DNA from: Variovorax sp. SG517
GTDB taxonomy: Bacteria; Pseudomonadota; Gammaproteobacteria; Burkholderiales; Burkholderiaceae_C
NCBI RefSeq assembly: GCF_013376045.1
Contig: NZ_JABMJG010000003.1
Coordinates: forward strand, 496,001-560,000
Direction: 5' to 3'
DNA length: 64,000 nucleotides
The notes under the pieces are model-generated. The model was not told where the DNA came from and searched no databases. It saw nothing but the letters and a program-made list of their open reading frames with translations. Made by a program: the position numbers and the translations under genes. This document shows, piece by piece, positions 1-8,611 of the stretch (positions are counted from its first letter, which is position 1; every line of letters starts with the position of its first letter).

Positions 1-387
1 GAGGCTGATGGGTGTGGGGATGGTTCATGGGTGAGCTGAGTTGGTTGGACAGAGTCGGCATGCCGACGGGACGCGGGCCCGCACCCCGGGGCGCGTCCGA
101 TGGTCTGCCGTCTTTTCCTCGTTCCTGCGCCTTGCGTATGCGCATGTATCGCGCCTGGCCGCTCCACACACTGCGTTACGGTGGCCGGCGTGCCACGCGC
201 ATCGCTCCGGTGCGTCTTCAGCGCGATGCGCACCGTCTTCGCCACGTGCACCTGCGTCGCGCATCTCGTTGCGAGATACGGCGATCTTCAATCCATATGA
301 ATATTGCGTGGAAACCCGCAGCCGCGCGGCGGGTGCGGACCCGACCATCGCCTGCAGTCGAACCAGACGAAGGAAAGCGACGCACCC
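1..387. other. Leader region without a recognisable gene
   Basis: No convincing gene lies here. All three forward frames have a stop within the first 40 bases, and the reverse frame that stays open gives an arginine-rich translation with no plausible start. The region is probably the 5' leader and control region of the MFS gene that begins at 388. It holds a perfect 6-3-6 palindrome at 263-277, listed separately. A purine-rich ribosome site (GAAGGAAAG) precedes the ATG at 388. Confidence 0.6.
263..277. promoter_or_regulatory. 15-bp palindrome ATCTCG-TTG-CGAGAT, candidate operator
   Basis: The arms ATCTCG and CGAGAT are exact reverse complements around a 3-base centre, about 110 bases upstream of the MFS start. 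A palindrome of this size ahead of a transporter/oxidase operon is a typical operator for a dimeric regulator. The LysR gene at 3230 or an unseen regulator left of the window could bind it. The binder is unknown. Confidence 0.4.
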
Positions 388-1704
388 ATGAGCACCAGCA
401 CCATCGCGCAGCCCTACGAGGGCCGCTTCGACAGCACCTCCGACGCCGTCTACCGTAAGGTGGGATGGCGGCTGATACCGCTGCTGTTCCTCTGCTACAT
501 CGTGGCCTACCTCGACCGCGTGAACGTGGGTTTCGCCAAGCTGCAGATGCAGGGTGACCTGCAGTTCAGCGACGCGGTCTACGGGCTGGGGGCGGGCATC
601 TTCTTCATCGGCTACTTCCTCTTCGAGGTGCCGAGCAACGTGGTGCTGCACCGCGTGGGCGCGCGCCGCTGGATCGCGCGGATCATGATCACCTGGGGCG
701 TGCTGTCGGCGGGCACCATGTTCGTGAACTCGCCCACGTCGTTCTACGTGATCCGCTTCCTGCTCGGCGCGGCCGAAGCGGGCTTCTTCCCCGGCATCAT
801 CCTGTACCTCACCTACTGGTACCCGGCCGCGCGGCGCGGCAAGGCCACGTCGCTCTTCCTCGCGGCGATCCCGTTCGCGGGCATCCTCGGCGGCCCGTTC
901 TCGGGCTGGATCCTGCAGGGGATGGGCGGCGTCAACGGCTGGGCCGGCTGGCAGTGGCTGTTCCTGCTGCAGGGCCTGCCGACGGTGGCGCTGGGCCTGG
1001 TCGTGTGGCGCTACCTCGACGACCGCGTGAAGGACGTGCGCTGGCTCACGCCCGCCGAGCGCGAACTCATCGCCCGCGAGATCACCGCCGAAGACGCCGG
1101 CAAGGCCGAGCCGCGCATCCTGAGCGTGCTGGGCAACGGCCGCGTGTGGCTGCTGGCGCTGGTGTACTTCGCCTACACCTCGGGGCTCTACGGCATCTCG
1201 TTCTGGCTGCCCAGCATCATCAAGGCGGCGGGCGTGAAGGGCGCGCTCGACATCGGCCTGCTCAGCGCCATCCCGTGGACCTTCGGCGTGGTCGCGATGT
1301 ACTTCATGGCCCGCAGCGCCGACCGCCGGCTGGAGTACCGCTGGCACAGCGCGATCGGCGCGGTCGTCGGCGCGGCGGGGCTGGTGCTCAGCGTGGCCTC
1401 GCACGGCAACGTGACGCTCGCGATGGCAGGGCTCACGCTGGCCACCATGGGCATCATGTCGACCTTCCCCGTCTTCTGGGGCCTGCCCACGGCCTTTCTC
1501 GGCGGTGCGGCGGCGGCCGCGGGCATCGCGCTCATCAATTCGTTCGGCAATCTCTCGGGCTTCAGCGCGCCGTACCTGATCGGGCTCATCAAGGATGCGA
1601 CGCAGAGCACCGATGCGGGCCTGCACATGCTGGCGGCGCTGCTGGTGATCGGCGCGGTGCTGGTGCTGTTCGTCAGGCCGGCCCGCGCGCTGTCGCAGCG
1701 CTGA
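388..1704 (+). CDS. MFS transporter, ACS (anion:cation symporter) family
   Basis: A 438-residue inner-membrane permease with the usual twelve hydrophobic segments. The N-terminus (RLIPLLFLCYIVAYLDRVNV, then a FEVPSN motif in TM2 and a GxxEAGFFPG motif near TM4) is characteristic of the ACS family, which carries organic anions such as hexuronates, tartrate, phthalate or 2-hydroxy acids. The start at 388 was chosen over an earlier in-frame ATG (304) because it has a good ribosome site and gives the family's usual short cytoplasmic N-terminus. The FAD oxidase follows 24 bases downstream, so the permease probably imports that enzyme's substrate. The substrate cannot be read from sequence. Confidence 0.88.
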   Translation: MSTSTIAQPYEGRFDSTSDAVYRKVGWRLIPLLFLCYIVAYLDRVNVGFAKLQMQGDLQFSDAVYGLGAGIFFIGYFLFEVPSNVVLHRVGARRWIARIMITWGVLSAGTMFVNSPTSFYVIRFLLGAAEAGFFPGIILYLTYWYPAARRGKATSLFLAAIPFAGILGGPFSGWILQGMGGVNGWAGWQWLFLLQGLPTVALGLVVWRYLDDRVKDVRWLTPAERELIAREITAEDAGKAEPRILSVLGNGRVWLLALVYFAYTSGLYGISFWLPSIIKAAGVKGALDIGLLSAIPWTFGVVAMYFMARSADRRLEYRWHSAIGAVVGAAGLVLSVASHGNVTLAMAGLTLATMGIMSTFPVFWGLPTAFLGGAAAAAGIALINSFGNLSGFSAPYLIGLIKDATQSTDAGLHMLAALLVIGAVLVLFVRPARALSQR

Positions 1705-1728
1705 GCGGCATTCAGTCAGGAGGCTCCC

Positions 1729-3156
1729 ATGGACTCGGTCGTGAATATTCCCGTGCGTTCGAATACGCGGCGCTCCCCGTCGCCGGAACTGCTCGCCTTG
1801 CTGCAGGGCAGGTTCGCCGAACGCTTTTCGACGAGCAAGGTGGTGTTGCTGCAGCACGGCACCGACGAATCGACCTACCCGCCTCAGCCGCCCGACGCGG
1901 TGGTGTTCGTGCGCAGCACCGAGGACGCGGCCTTCGTGGTGCGTGCCTGCGCGCGCGAGCGAGTGCCGGTCATCGGCTTCGGCGTGGGGTCGTCGGTGGA
2001 GGGGCATCTGCTGGCCGTCGAGGGCGGTGTGTGCGTCGACTTCTCGCAGATGGACAAGGTGCTGGCGATCCGGCCCGGCGATCTCACGGCCACCGTGGAG
2101 GCAGGCGTCACGCGCGGACAGCTAAACGCGGCGCTGCAGGGCACCGGCTTCTTCTTCTCGGTCGATCCGGGCGCGGATGCGTCCATCGGCGGCATGGTCG
2201 CGACGGCCGCCTCGGGCACCAACACCGTCCGCTACGGCACCATGCGCGACAACCTCGTGAGCCTGACGGTCATCACGGCCGAGGGCGAGATCGTGCGCAC
2301 CGCGTCGCGGGCGCGCAAGAGCTCGGCGGGCTACAACCTCACGCAGCTTTACTGCGGCTCCGAGGGCACGCTGGGGCTGATCACCGAGGCCACTGTGCGC
2401 CTGCATCCGCACCCGGAGACGTACGCCGCGGCGGTGGTGCACTTTCCATCGGTGCGCGCGGCGGTCGGCTGCGTGATCGAGTCGATCCAGATGGGCGTGC
2501 CGCTGGCGCGCGCGGAGCTGCTGGACGCGCTGACCATCCGCGCCGTGAACGCGCACAGCCGCACCGCGCTGGGCGAGCATCCGACGCTGTTCCTGGAGTT
2601 CGGCGGCAGCCAGGGGCAGGTCGACGAGCAGGCGGCGGTGGTGCGCGAGATCGCGGGCGGCCACGGCGGCGGCGACTTGCAGTGGGCAAGGCTGCCGGAG
2701 GAGCGCTCGCGCCTGTGGACCCCGCGCCATCACGCCTACTTTGCCTGCCTGCAGCTGAAGGCGGGCTGCCGCAGCCTGAGCACCGATGCCTGCGTGCCGC
2801 TGTCCGCGCTCGCGCAGTGCATAGAGGAGACGCAGGCCGACATCGCCGAACACGGCCTGCTCGCGCCGGTGCTGGGCCATGTCGGCGACGGCAATTTCCA
2901 TTGCCTCGTGCTGGTCGACCCTGGCAGCGCTCAGGAGAACGAGGCGGCCGAGGCCTTCAGCCACCGGCTGGTGCAGCGTGCGCTGCGCCACGGCGGCACG
3001 TCGACCGGCGAGCACGGCGTGGGGCTGCACAAGATGAAGTACCTGGTCGATGAGCACGGCGAGCACGGCGTGGCACTGATGCGCGCGGTGAAGAAGGCGC
3101 TGGACCCGCACGACATCTTCAACCCCGGGAAGGTCGTCGCTCTGGCCGAGGGCTGA
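1729..3156 (+). CDS. FAD-linked oxidase, GlcD / D-lactate dehydrogenase type
   Basis: A 475-residue flavoprotein of the PCMH-type FAD family. The N-terminal half (about residues 45-225) carries the FAD fold, including DPGADASIGGMVATAASGTN and GSEGTLGLITEATVRLHPHP. The C-terminal FAD-oxidase domain has HVGDGNFH near residue 384 and GEHGVGLHKMKYL near 427, ending DPHDIFNPGKV. This is the architecture of glycolate oxidase subunit D and bacterial D-lactate dehydrogenase, which oxidise 2-hydroxy acids and pass electrons to the respiratory chain. No GlcE/GlcF partners and no Fe-S domain are present, so a single-subunit D-2-hydroxy-acid dehydrogenase is more likely than glycolate oxidase. An AGGAGG site at 1718-1723 fixes the start. 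It forms an operon with the MFS gene. Confidence 0.85.
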   Translation: MDSVVNIPVRSNTRRSPSPELLALLQGRFAERFSTSKVVLLQHGTDESTYPPQPPDAVVFVRSTEDAAFVVRACARERVPVIGFGVGSSVEGHLLAVEGGVCVDFSQMDKVLAIRPGDLTATVEAGVTRGQLNAALQGTGFFFSVDPGADASIGGMVATAASGTNTVRYGTMRDNLVSLTVITAEGEIVRTASRARKSSAGYNLTQLYCGSEGTLGLITEATVRLHPHPETYAAAVVHFPSVRAAVGCVIESIQMGVPLARAELLDALTIRAVNAHSRTALGEHPTLFLEFGGSQGQVDEQAAVVREIAGGHGGGDLQWARLPEERSRLWTPRHHAYFACLQLKAGCRSLSTDACVPLSALAQCIEETQADIAEHGLLAPVLGHVGDGNFHCLVLVDPGSAQENEAAEAFSHRLVQRALRHGGTSTGEHGVGLHKMKYLVDEHGEHGVALMRAVKKALDPHDIFNPGKVVALAEG

Positions 3157-3229
3157 AGAGCAGGCTGGTGTGCGCTCTAGAATTTCCGGCCTCGCCCGCG
3201 CCTCGCGGCGAACGGCCGGAGGTCCCTCG

Positions 3230-4189
3230 ATGGAGTTGCGCCAGTTCAAGTACTTCGTTGCCATCGTGGATTGCGGCAGCCTGTCGCGCGCCGCGCAGCA
3301 GCTCTTCATCGCGCAGTCGGCCCTGAGCAAGCAGATGGCCGAGCTGGAGGGCGAGCTCGGCACCCAGCTGCTGCTGCGAAGCCGAAACGGCGTGGCGATG
3401 ACGGAGGCCGGCAAGGTCTTCTACGAATACGCGCAGGGCATCACCAAGCAGGTGCGTGACGCCAGGGCCGCTGTGCATGTCGCGGCCGAGTCGGTGGCGG
3501 GGTCGGTGGTCGCGGCGCTGCCGCAGAGCGTGTCGCCCATGGTCGCGCTGCCGCTGATGCGCGCGGCCGCGCGCCGCTATCCCGACGTGGTGCTGCACCT
3601 GAACGAGGAACTCACCGGCAACATGGCCGACCAGCTGCTGCGCGGCCGCGTCGACGTGGCGATGTTCTCGCCCGCGATGGCGGCGGAGGACATCCAGTTC
3701 ACCCCGCTGGTCGAGGAAGACTTCGTGTTCCTCGACGCCCCGCAGAGCCCGCACGCGCTGCCGCCCGGCGACGTGAGCATCGAGCAGGCCATCGCGCGGC
3801 CACTGGTGTGGCCCGCCCATGCGCACGGCCACTGCACGCGCTGGCTGGTCGATGCGGTGCTGGAGCAGGCGGGGTACTCCGCGGCACGGGTGGCGGCGGA
3901 GATCAACTCGGTCTACACGCTGAAGGCCGCGGTGGAGGCGGGGCTGGGGCCGACCATCATGCCGTTCGGCCTCGCGCAGCGCGAAGTGCAGGAGGGGCGG
4001 CTCGTCGCGCACCGCATCGACTGGCCGTCGATGCGCCGCACGCTGGGGCTGTGCGTTTCCGTGCACCTGCCCGTCACCAATGCCAAGCGCGCGGTGTGCA
4101 CGCTGATCGCCGATGTGGTGCGCGACCTGTGCGAGAGCGGCCAGTGGGCCGGCGCGCGTGCGCTCGCACCGGCGAGGAAGGCGAGCTGA
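3230..4189 (+). CDS. LysR-family transcriptional regulator
   Basis: A 319-residue LTTR. The N-terminal winged helix-turn-helix spans residues 1-60 (MELRQFKYFVAIVDCGSLSRAAQ, then LSKQMAELEGELGTQLLLR). The substrate-binding domain runs from about residue 90 to 295. GGAGG at 3218-3222 supports the ATG at 3230 over the upstream in-frame start at 3170. It lies 73 bases after the oxidase on the same strand rather than in the usual divergent arrangement, so it may be co-transcribed with and control the MFS-oxidase operon. The N-terminal part resembles Nac/CynR-like regulators of organic-acid use, but the effector is unknown. Confidence 0.88.
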   Translation: MELRQFKYFVAIVDCGSLSRAAQQLFIAQSALSKQMAELEGELGTQLLLRSRNGVAMTEAGKVFYEYAQGITKQVRDARAAVHVAAESVAGSVVAALPQSVSPMVALPLMRAAARRYPDVVLHLNEELTGNMADQLLRGRVDVAMFSPAMAAEDIQFTPLVEEDFVFLDAPQSPHALPPGDVSIEQAIARPLVWPAHAHGHCTRWLVDAVLEQAGYSAARVAAEINSVYTLKAAVEAGLGPTIMPFGLAQREVQEGRLVAHRIDWPSMRRTLGLCVSVHLPVTNAKRAVCTLIADVVRDLCESGQWAGARALAPARKAS

Positions 4190-4202
4190 GCTTCTTCGCG
4201 CT

Positions 4203-4877
4203 TCAGGCGCCGCGCGTGCGGGGCGCCGCGGCCTTCGCGGGCGGCGTGAAGAGGCGGCCGATGGCCTCGCGCACGTCGGCCTTCATGTTCTCCACGGCCT
4301 TCGCATCGCCCGACATGTGCTTGAGCAGCGCCTGCTGGAAGAGCCCGTCGAACAGCGCATAGGTGGCCGAGGGCGACATGCCGGGCTCTTCGCCCGAGAG
4401 CTCGGCGAAGCGGCTCATGATGCGCCAGATCATTTCTTCCAGGCTCTTGTCGATCTGCACGACGTCGGCGCGGAAGGCTTCCTCGAACAGCGCCTGCGAG
4501 CGCAGGTCGTACCAGAGGCGGTGCACGTGGCCTTCGTCGCACAGCGTGTCGCCGAGGCTTTGCAGGAAGCCTTCCATCAGTTCGTCGTAGGTCGTGGCGC
4601 TTTCCACGGCGTGGTCGTAGCGCGTGACGCAGCGGGCCTTGTACTGCTTCACGCTGCAGATGATCAGGTCGACCTTGTCGCTGAAGTAGTAGTGCAGCAC
4701 GCCGTGCGAGAACTCGGAGTTCTGCGCGATCTCGCGCAGGCTGGTGCGTGCGTAGCCCAGTGCCGCCAGCGTGGTCAGCGCGGCCTCGCCCAGTTCGGCG
4801 CGGCGCTCGGAGAACTTGTCGACCCGCGCCTTGGGCACTCGTTCAGCGTGTTTCTTTACCCGTTGATGTGTCGTCAT
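4203..4877 (-). CDS. TetR-family transcriptional regulator
   Basis: A 224-residue protein with a TetR helix-turn-helix at about residues 25-75 (TSLREIAQNSEFSHGVLHYYF, a typical recognition helix) and a helical ligand-binding C-terminus. The start at 4877 (MTTHQRVKKH) is preferred over an upstream in-frame start at 4937 because the longer form adds a low-complexity tail. It is divergent from the SDR/reductase/CoA-ligase operon, and the 202-base gap contains a strong sigma70-type promoter facing that operon. TetR proteins beside acyl-CoA ligases usually respond to an acyl-CoA or a free acid, so control of this operon is the natural inference. The start is somewhat uncertain because the ribosome site is weak. 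Confidence 0.85.
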   Translation of the reverse strand: MTTHQRVKKHAERVPKARVDKFSERRAELGEAALTTLAALGYARTSLREIAQNSEFSHGVLHYYFSDKVDLIICSVKQYKARCVTRYDHAVESATTYDELMEGFLQSLGDTLCDEGHVHRLWYDLRSQALFEEAFRADVVQIDKSLEEMIWRIMSRFAELSGEEPGMSPSATYALFDGLFQQALLKHMSGDAKAVENMKADVREAIGRLFTPPAKAAAPRTRGA

Positions 4878-4977
4878 TGAAAGCCGGGCCGCATGCGTGC
4901 CGGCCCCTGTGTTCCTCTTGATCGCAGACCATAGCACGCAAGCGGGAGAACCCGCATCCGGCGCGCCACGGATGCCA

Positions 4978-5040
4978 TTCTAGAAAAACTTGACGAGTGC
5001 CAAGAAAAATCTTGACAGTCGTAAAGTCGATTTCTAGCAT
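4978..5040 (+). promoter_or_regulatory. Sigma70-like promoter with possible TetR operator arms
   Basis: TTGACA at 5012-5017 is followed after exactly 17 bases by TAGCAT at 5035-5040. The -35 is perfect and the -10 matches 4 of 6, placing the transcript start near 5047, about 33 bases before the SDR ATG. CTAGAAA (4980-4986) and TTTCTAG (5031-5037) are exact reverse complements that flank or overlap the promoter, and TTCTAGAA at 4978-4985 is itself a palindrome. Binding of the divergent TetR protein here would occlude the promoter. The promoter call is from sequence and the operator is inference. Confidence 0.55.
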
Positions 5041-5079
5041 GGCCGCTCCATCTCACAACATATCCACAGGAGACAAGTG

Positions 5080-5883
5080 ATGGCCAAGTACGACTTGATG
5101 GGGCGCAGTGCGCTCGTGACAGGCGGTGCGCGCGGCATTGGCGCGAGCATCGCCGAGGCGCTGGCCGCGGCCGGCGCTTCCGTGATGATCGGCGACGTGC
5201 TCGCCGACCTGGGGCGCGAAACCGCCGCCAGGCTGTCCGCCTCGGGGGCGAAGGTGGGCTTCGTCCCGCTCGACGTCACGAGGGACGGCGACTGGGCCTC
5301 GGCCGCCGAGACCACGGTGAAGGAGATCGGCGGCTTCGACATCCTCGTCAACAACGCCGGCATCGAGATCACCTCGCTGGTGGTCGACGTGAACGCCGAC
5401 GACCTGCGCCGCATGCTCGACGTGAACGTGGCCGGCACGCTGCTCGGCATGAAGCACGCGTTCCGCGCGATGCGCCCCGGCGGCAGCGCGGGCAAGGGCG
5501 GGGCGGTGGTCAACATCGCCTCGGTCGCCGCGACCATCGCGTTCCCCGCCATTGCCGGCTACTCGGCCACCAAGTCCGCCGTCGACCGCGCCACGCGCGT
5601 CGCGGCAATGGAATCCGGCAAGCTGGGCTACGGCGTTCGAGTCAACTGCATCTACCCGGGCCTCGTGCCCACCGACATGGGCATGAAGCTCGCCCATGAC
5701 ATCGTCGCCGCGGGCCTCGCGCCCAGCGTGGAAGCGGCCGTGGGCGACGTGGTCGGCCAGACGCCGCTCGGGCGCCTCGGCGAAGTCGGCGACATGGCCG
5801 ACGTGGTGGTCTTCCTCTGCTCCGACGCGGCCCGGTTCATCACCGGCGCCGGCATCGCGGTGGACGGCGGCATGGGCATGTAG
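5080..5883 (+). CDS. Short-chain dehydrogenase/reductase (SDR)
   Basis: A 267-residue classical SDR that probably oxidises a secondary alcohol or reduces a ketone with NAD(P)(H). The cofactor motif TGGARGIG is at residues 14-21, NNAG at 91-94, the catalytic Ser at about 148, and the YxxxK pair at Tyr161 and Lys165. A GTG lies directly before the ATG, but AGGAGA at 5068-5073 fits the ATG at 5080. The gene is first in an operon with a saccharopine-dehydrogenase-like enzyme and an acyl-CoA ligase, under the promoter at 5012-5040. The mid-region after the catalytic motif (a proposed substrate loop, residues 190-225) is long, as in steroid or alicyclic alcohol dehydrogenases. The substrate is unknown. 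Confidence 0.88.
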   Translation: MAKYDLMGRSALVTGGARGIGASIAEALAAAGASVMIGDVLADLGRETAARLSASGAKVGFVPLDVTRDGDWASAAETTVKEIGGFDILVNNAGIEITSLVVDVNADDLRRMLDVNVAGTLLGMKHAFRAMRPGGSAGKGGAVVNIASVAATIAFPAIAGYSATKSAVDRATRVAAMESGKLGYGVRVNCIYPGLVPTDMGMKLAHDIVAAGLAPSVEAAVGDVVGQTPLGRLGEVGDMADVVVFLCSDAARFITGAGIAVDGGMGM

Positions 5884-5916
5884 TCGCGCAGGCGAGCAAC
5901 AGCAAGGAGACACAGC

Positions 5917-7053
5917 ATGAGCAGCAGCAAGAAGAAACCCGTCGTCGTCTACGGCGCCTCTGGCTACACGGGCCGCCTGGTGTGCGAATACCTGCGCGAG
6001 TACAACATCCCCTTCGTCGCCGCGGGACGCAGCGCGCAGAAGGTCGAAGCGGCGATGAAGTCGAACGTGCCCGGCATCGAGACCGCGAACTACGAGGTGG
6101 TGGAAGTGGCGCATTCGGTGGGTGCGCTCACCGAGCTTTTCACCGGCGCCTCGGTGGTGCTGAACACGGTGGGGCCCTTCGCCCGCTTCGGCCACGAGGT
6201 GGTCGATGCCTGCCTGGCGGCGGGCTGCCACTACACCGACACCACCGGCGAGCAGGACTGGCTCATCACGCTCGACCAGAAGTACGGCGCCAGGTTCGCC
6301 GCCGCGGGCCTGCTGCTGTCGCCGGGCCTGGCCCACATGTACACCACCGGCGAGATCGCCGCGCAGCTGTGCCTGGAGACGCCCGGCCTCGACACGCTCG
6401 ACATCGCCGTGTTCTGGGGCGGCAGCCCGACCATCGCGTCCACCCAGACCATCCTGGTGAATGCGGCCACCTCCAAGGCCTACTACCTGGAGCAGAACGA
6501 ATACGTCGAGTGGCAGCCCGACGCGGGCCTGTACCACCTCTCGATTCCCGGCCAGCACGAGGCCGCGCTGGCGCTGCCCTGGGGCGGCACCTCGCACCCG
6601 GTGTGGTTCAAGCGCGATCCGCGCGTGGCCAACGTGAAGGTGCTCGGCGGCGTCTTCAACAAGGCGCTGATGCAGGGCGTACCGCAGATCGTGGCTGCCG
6701 CGCTCAAGGCCACCGAGGGCATGAACGACGACGACCGCTATGCCGCGCTGGCCCAGACCGCATCGGGCGTGATGAACACCATGCCGCCACGCGAGAACCC
6801 GCGCATCAACAAGTCGGTCGACTCGGTGCATGCCTCCGGTCCGCTGGGCCGCGTGCACTGCGTGATCTTCGGCAACTGCAACTACAAGCAGACCGGCCTG
6901 CTGCAGGCCTACGCGGCCGCCTCGCTGCTGCAGCAGCCGCCGCGGCGCGCCGGCTTCGCTTCGGGCTGCCAGGCCTTCGGTCACCGCGAGCTGCTGGGTG
7001 CGCTGCGCGGTTTCGGGCTGGTGCAGGAGCCCGTGATTACCCGGATGGGCTGA
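5917..7053 (+). CDS. Saccharopine dehydrogenase-like NAD(P)-dependent reductase
   Basis: A 378-residue protein with an N-terminal Rossmann fold. The nucleotide motif VYGASGYTGRL sits at residues 11-21, followed by GPFARFGHEVVDACLAAGCH and TDTTGEQDWL, both typical of the saccharopine-dehydrogenase-like superfamily that includes the trans-acting enoyl reductases of lipid synthesis. True lysine-pathway saccharopine dehydrogenase is unlikely because the neighbours are an SDR and a CoA ligase. Hydride transfer to an unsaturated or keto group of a CoA-linked or free carbocycle is a reasonable guess. AAGGAG at 5904-5909 supports the start. The next gene begins 4 bases after its stop, suggesting translational coupling. 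Confidence 0.75.
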   Translation: MSSSKKKPVVVYGASGYTGRLVCEYLREYNIPFVAAGRSAQKVEAAMKSNVPGIETANYEVVEVAHSVGALTELFTGASVVLNTVGPFARFGHEVVDACLAAGCHYTDTTGEQDWLITLDQKYGARFAAAGLLLSPGLAHMYTTGEIAAQLCLETPGLDTLDIAVFWGGSPTIASTQTILVNAATSKAYYLEQNEYVEWQPDAGLYHLSIPGQHEAALALPWGGTSHPVWFKRDPRVANVKVLGGVFNKALMQGVPQIVAAALKATEGMNDDDRYAALAQTASGVMNTMPPRENPRINKSVDSVHASGPLGRVHCVIFGNCNYKQTGLLQAYAAASLLQQPPRRAGFASGCQAFGHRELLGALRGFGLVQEPVITRMG

Positions 7054-7057
7054 TCCC

Positions 7058-8611
7058 ATGCGCCTGGTCGACTACCTCGACAAGGGCGCCCAGCTCGGCG
7101 CCCATTCGCCCTGCCTGACCATGGGCGCCAGCAGCCTGAGCTATGCCCAGGTGCAGCGCATCAGCTGGCGCGTGGCGCGGGGCCTGCAGCGCGCCGGCAT
7201 CCGGCCCGGCGACAAGGTGGCGGTGCTGTCGAGCAACGACGCGACGGCCTTCGCCACCGTGTTCGGCATCTCGCGCGCGGGCTGCGTGTGGTGCCCGATC
7301 AATCCGCGCAACGAGGCGAGCGAGAACGCCTACGTGCTCGACGCCTTCGACTGCGCCTGCCTGGTCTTCCACGGCAACTACGCGGCCATGGTCGAGCAGA
7401 TGCGGTCGCAGCTGCCCAAGCTGCAGGCGCTGGTGTGCCTCGACCAGCGGCAGGCCTTCGCGCCGTCGCTGGACGACTGGCTCGAGGGCCTGGACGATTC
7501 GCCTTTCGACATCGCACCGCCCGACGACCTCGCGATGATCGCCGGCACCGGCGGCACCACCGGCCAGCCCAAGGGCGTGATGCTGTCGGGGCGCAATCTC
7601 GAGGCGATGTCGGCGCTGACGCTGATGGGCTATCCCTTCGAGGGGCGGCCGGTCTACCTCGCGCTGGCACCCCTCACGCATGCCGCCGGCGTGCTGTGCC
7701 TGCCGGTGATGGCGCTGGGCGGGCAGGTCGTGATCATGCCCAGGCCCGATCTCGGCGAGTTCCTGGGCCTCATCGAGGAACATCGCGTCACCCACACCTT
7801 CCTGCCGCCCACGCTGATCTACATGCTGCTGCAGCATCCGCAGCTCGCGCAGACCAGGCTCGATTCGCTGCAGTGCTTCTGGTACGGCGCCGCGCCCATG
7901 TCGGCCGCACGGCTCGAAGAGGCGCTGCAGAAGATCGGCCCCGTCATGGCGCAGCTCTTCGGCCAGACGGAGGCGCCGATGATGATCTCGATGATGTCGC
8001 CGCGCGAGCACTTCAACGCCGACGGCACCATCGCGCGCCACCGGCTGTCTTCGGCGGGCAGGCCGGGTCCGCTGGTGCAGGTCGGCGTGATGAACGGCGA
8101 CGGCGTGCTGCTGCCCACGGGCGAGAGCGGCGAGATCGTGGTGCGCGGCTCGCTCGTGATGCTCGGCTACTACAAGAACCCGGGCGCCACCGAAGAGGCT
8201 TCGCGCCATGGCTGGCACCACACGGGCGACATCGGCTACCTCGATGCGGACGGCTTCCTCTACATCGTCGACCGCGCCAAGGACATGATCATCTCGGGCG
8301 GCTTCAACGTCTATTCGGCCGAGGTCGAGCAGGCGCTGCTGCAGCACCCCGACGTGCAGGACAGCGCGGTCGTCGGCCTGCCCGACGAGAAGTGGGGCGA
8401 GCGCGTGGTGGCCGTGCTGCAGCTGCACGAAGGCAGGCAGGTGGACGCGGAGGAAATCAAGGCCTTCGTCAAGGCGCGCATCGGCAGCGTGAAGGCGCCC
8501 AAGCAGATCGAGGTGTGGCTCGACCTGCCGCGCTCCAGGGTGGGCAAGGTGTTGAAGAAGGAAGTGCGCGCGACGCTGCTGCAGCGCGCGGATCAGCCGC
8601 CGCGCTCGTAG
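7058..8611 (+). CDS. AMP-dependent acyl-CoA ligase (class I adenylate-forming)
   Basis: A 517-residue ANL-superfamily enzyme that would activate a carboxylic acid to its acyl-CoA using ATP. The P-loop motif GTGGTTGQPKG begins near residue 163, the hinge motif YIVDRAKDMIISGGFNVY follows GWHHTGDIGYLD, and the catalytic C-terminal Lys is in VGKVLKKEVR (Lys497). The protein lacks an N-terminal extension, as in medium-chain, aryl or cyclohexane-carboxylate type ligases. It is third in the TetR-linked operon. There is no clear ribosome site, so coupling to the preceding gene is likely. Its 3' end overlaps the convergent synthetase gene by 19 bases. Confidence 0.88.
   Translation: MRLVDYLDKGAQLGAHSPCLTMGASSLSYAQVQRISWRVARGLQRAGIRPGDKVAVLSSNDATAFATVFGISRAGCVWCPINPRNEASENAYVLDAFDCACLVFHGNYAAMVEQMRSQLPKLQALVCLDQRQAFAPSLDDWLEGLDDSPFDIAPPDDLAMIAGTGGTTGQPKGVMLSGRNLEAMSALTLMGYPFEGRPVYLALAPLTHAAGVLCLPVMALGGQVVIMPRPDLGEFLGLIEEHRVTHTFLPPTLIYMLLQHPQLAQTRLDSLQCFWYGAAPMSAARLEEALQKIGPVMAQLFGQTEAPMMISMMSPREHFNADGTIARHRLSSAGRPGPLVQVGVMNGDGVLLPTGESGEIVVRGSLVMLGYYKNPGATEEASRHGWHHTGDIGYLDADGFLYIVDRAKDMIISGGFNVYSAEVEQALLQHPDVQDSAVVGLPDEKWGERVVAVLQLHEGRQVDAEEIKAFVKARIGSVKAPKQIEVWLDLPRSRVGKVLKKEVRATLLQRADQPPRS

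Noticed and set aside
25..2007. Long reverse-strand open frame of 660 codons opposite the MFS and oxidase genes
   Set aside because: Its translation is Arg/His/Asp-rich low complexity with no domain; it is a GC-driven shadow of the two forward genes, which have motifs and ribosome sites.
954..3053. Long forward open frame of 699 codons
   Set aside because: It spans the stop and start of two genuine genes in another frame and has the Arg/Ala/Gly composition of a shadow.
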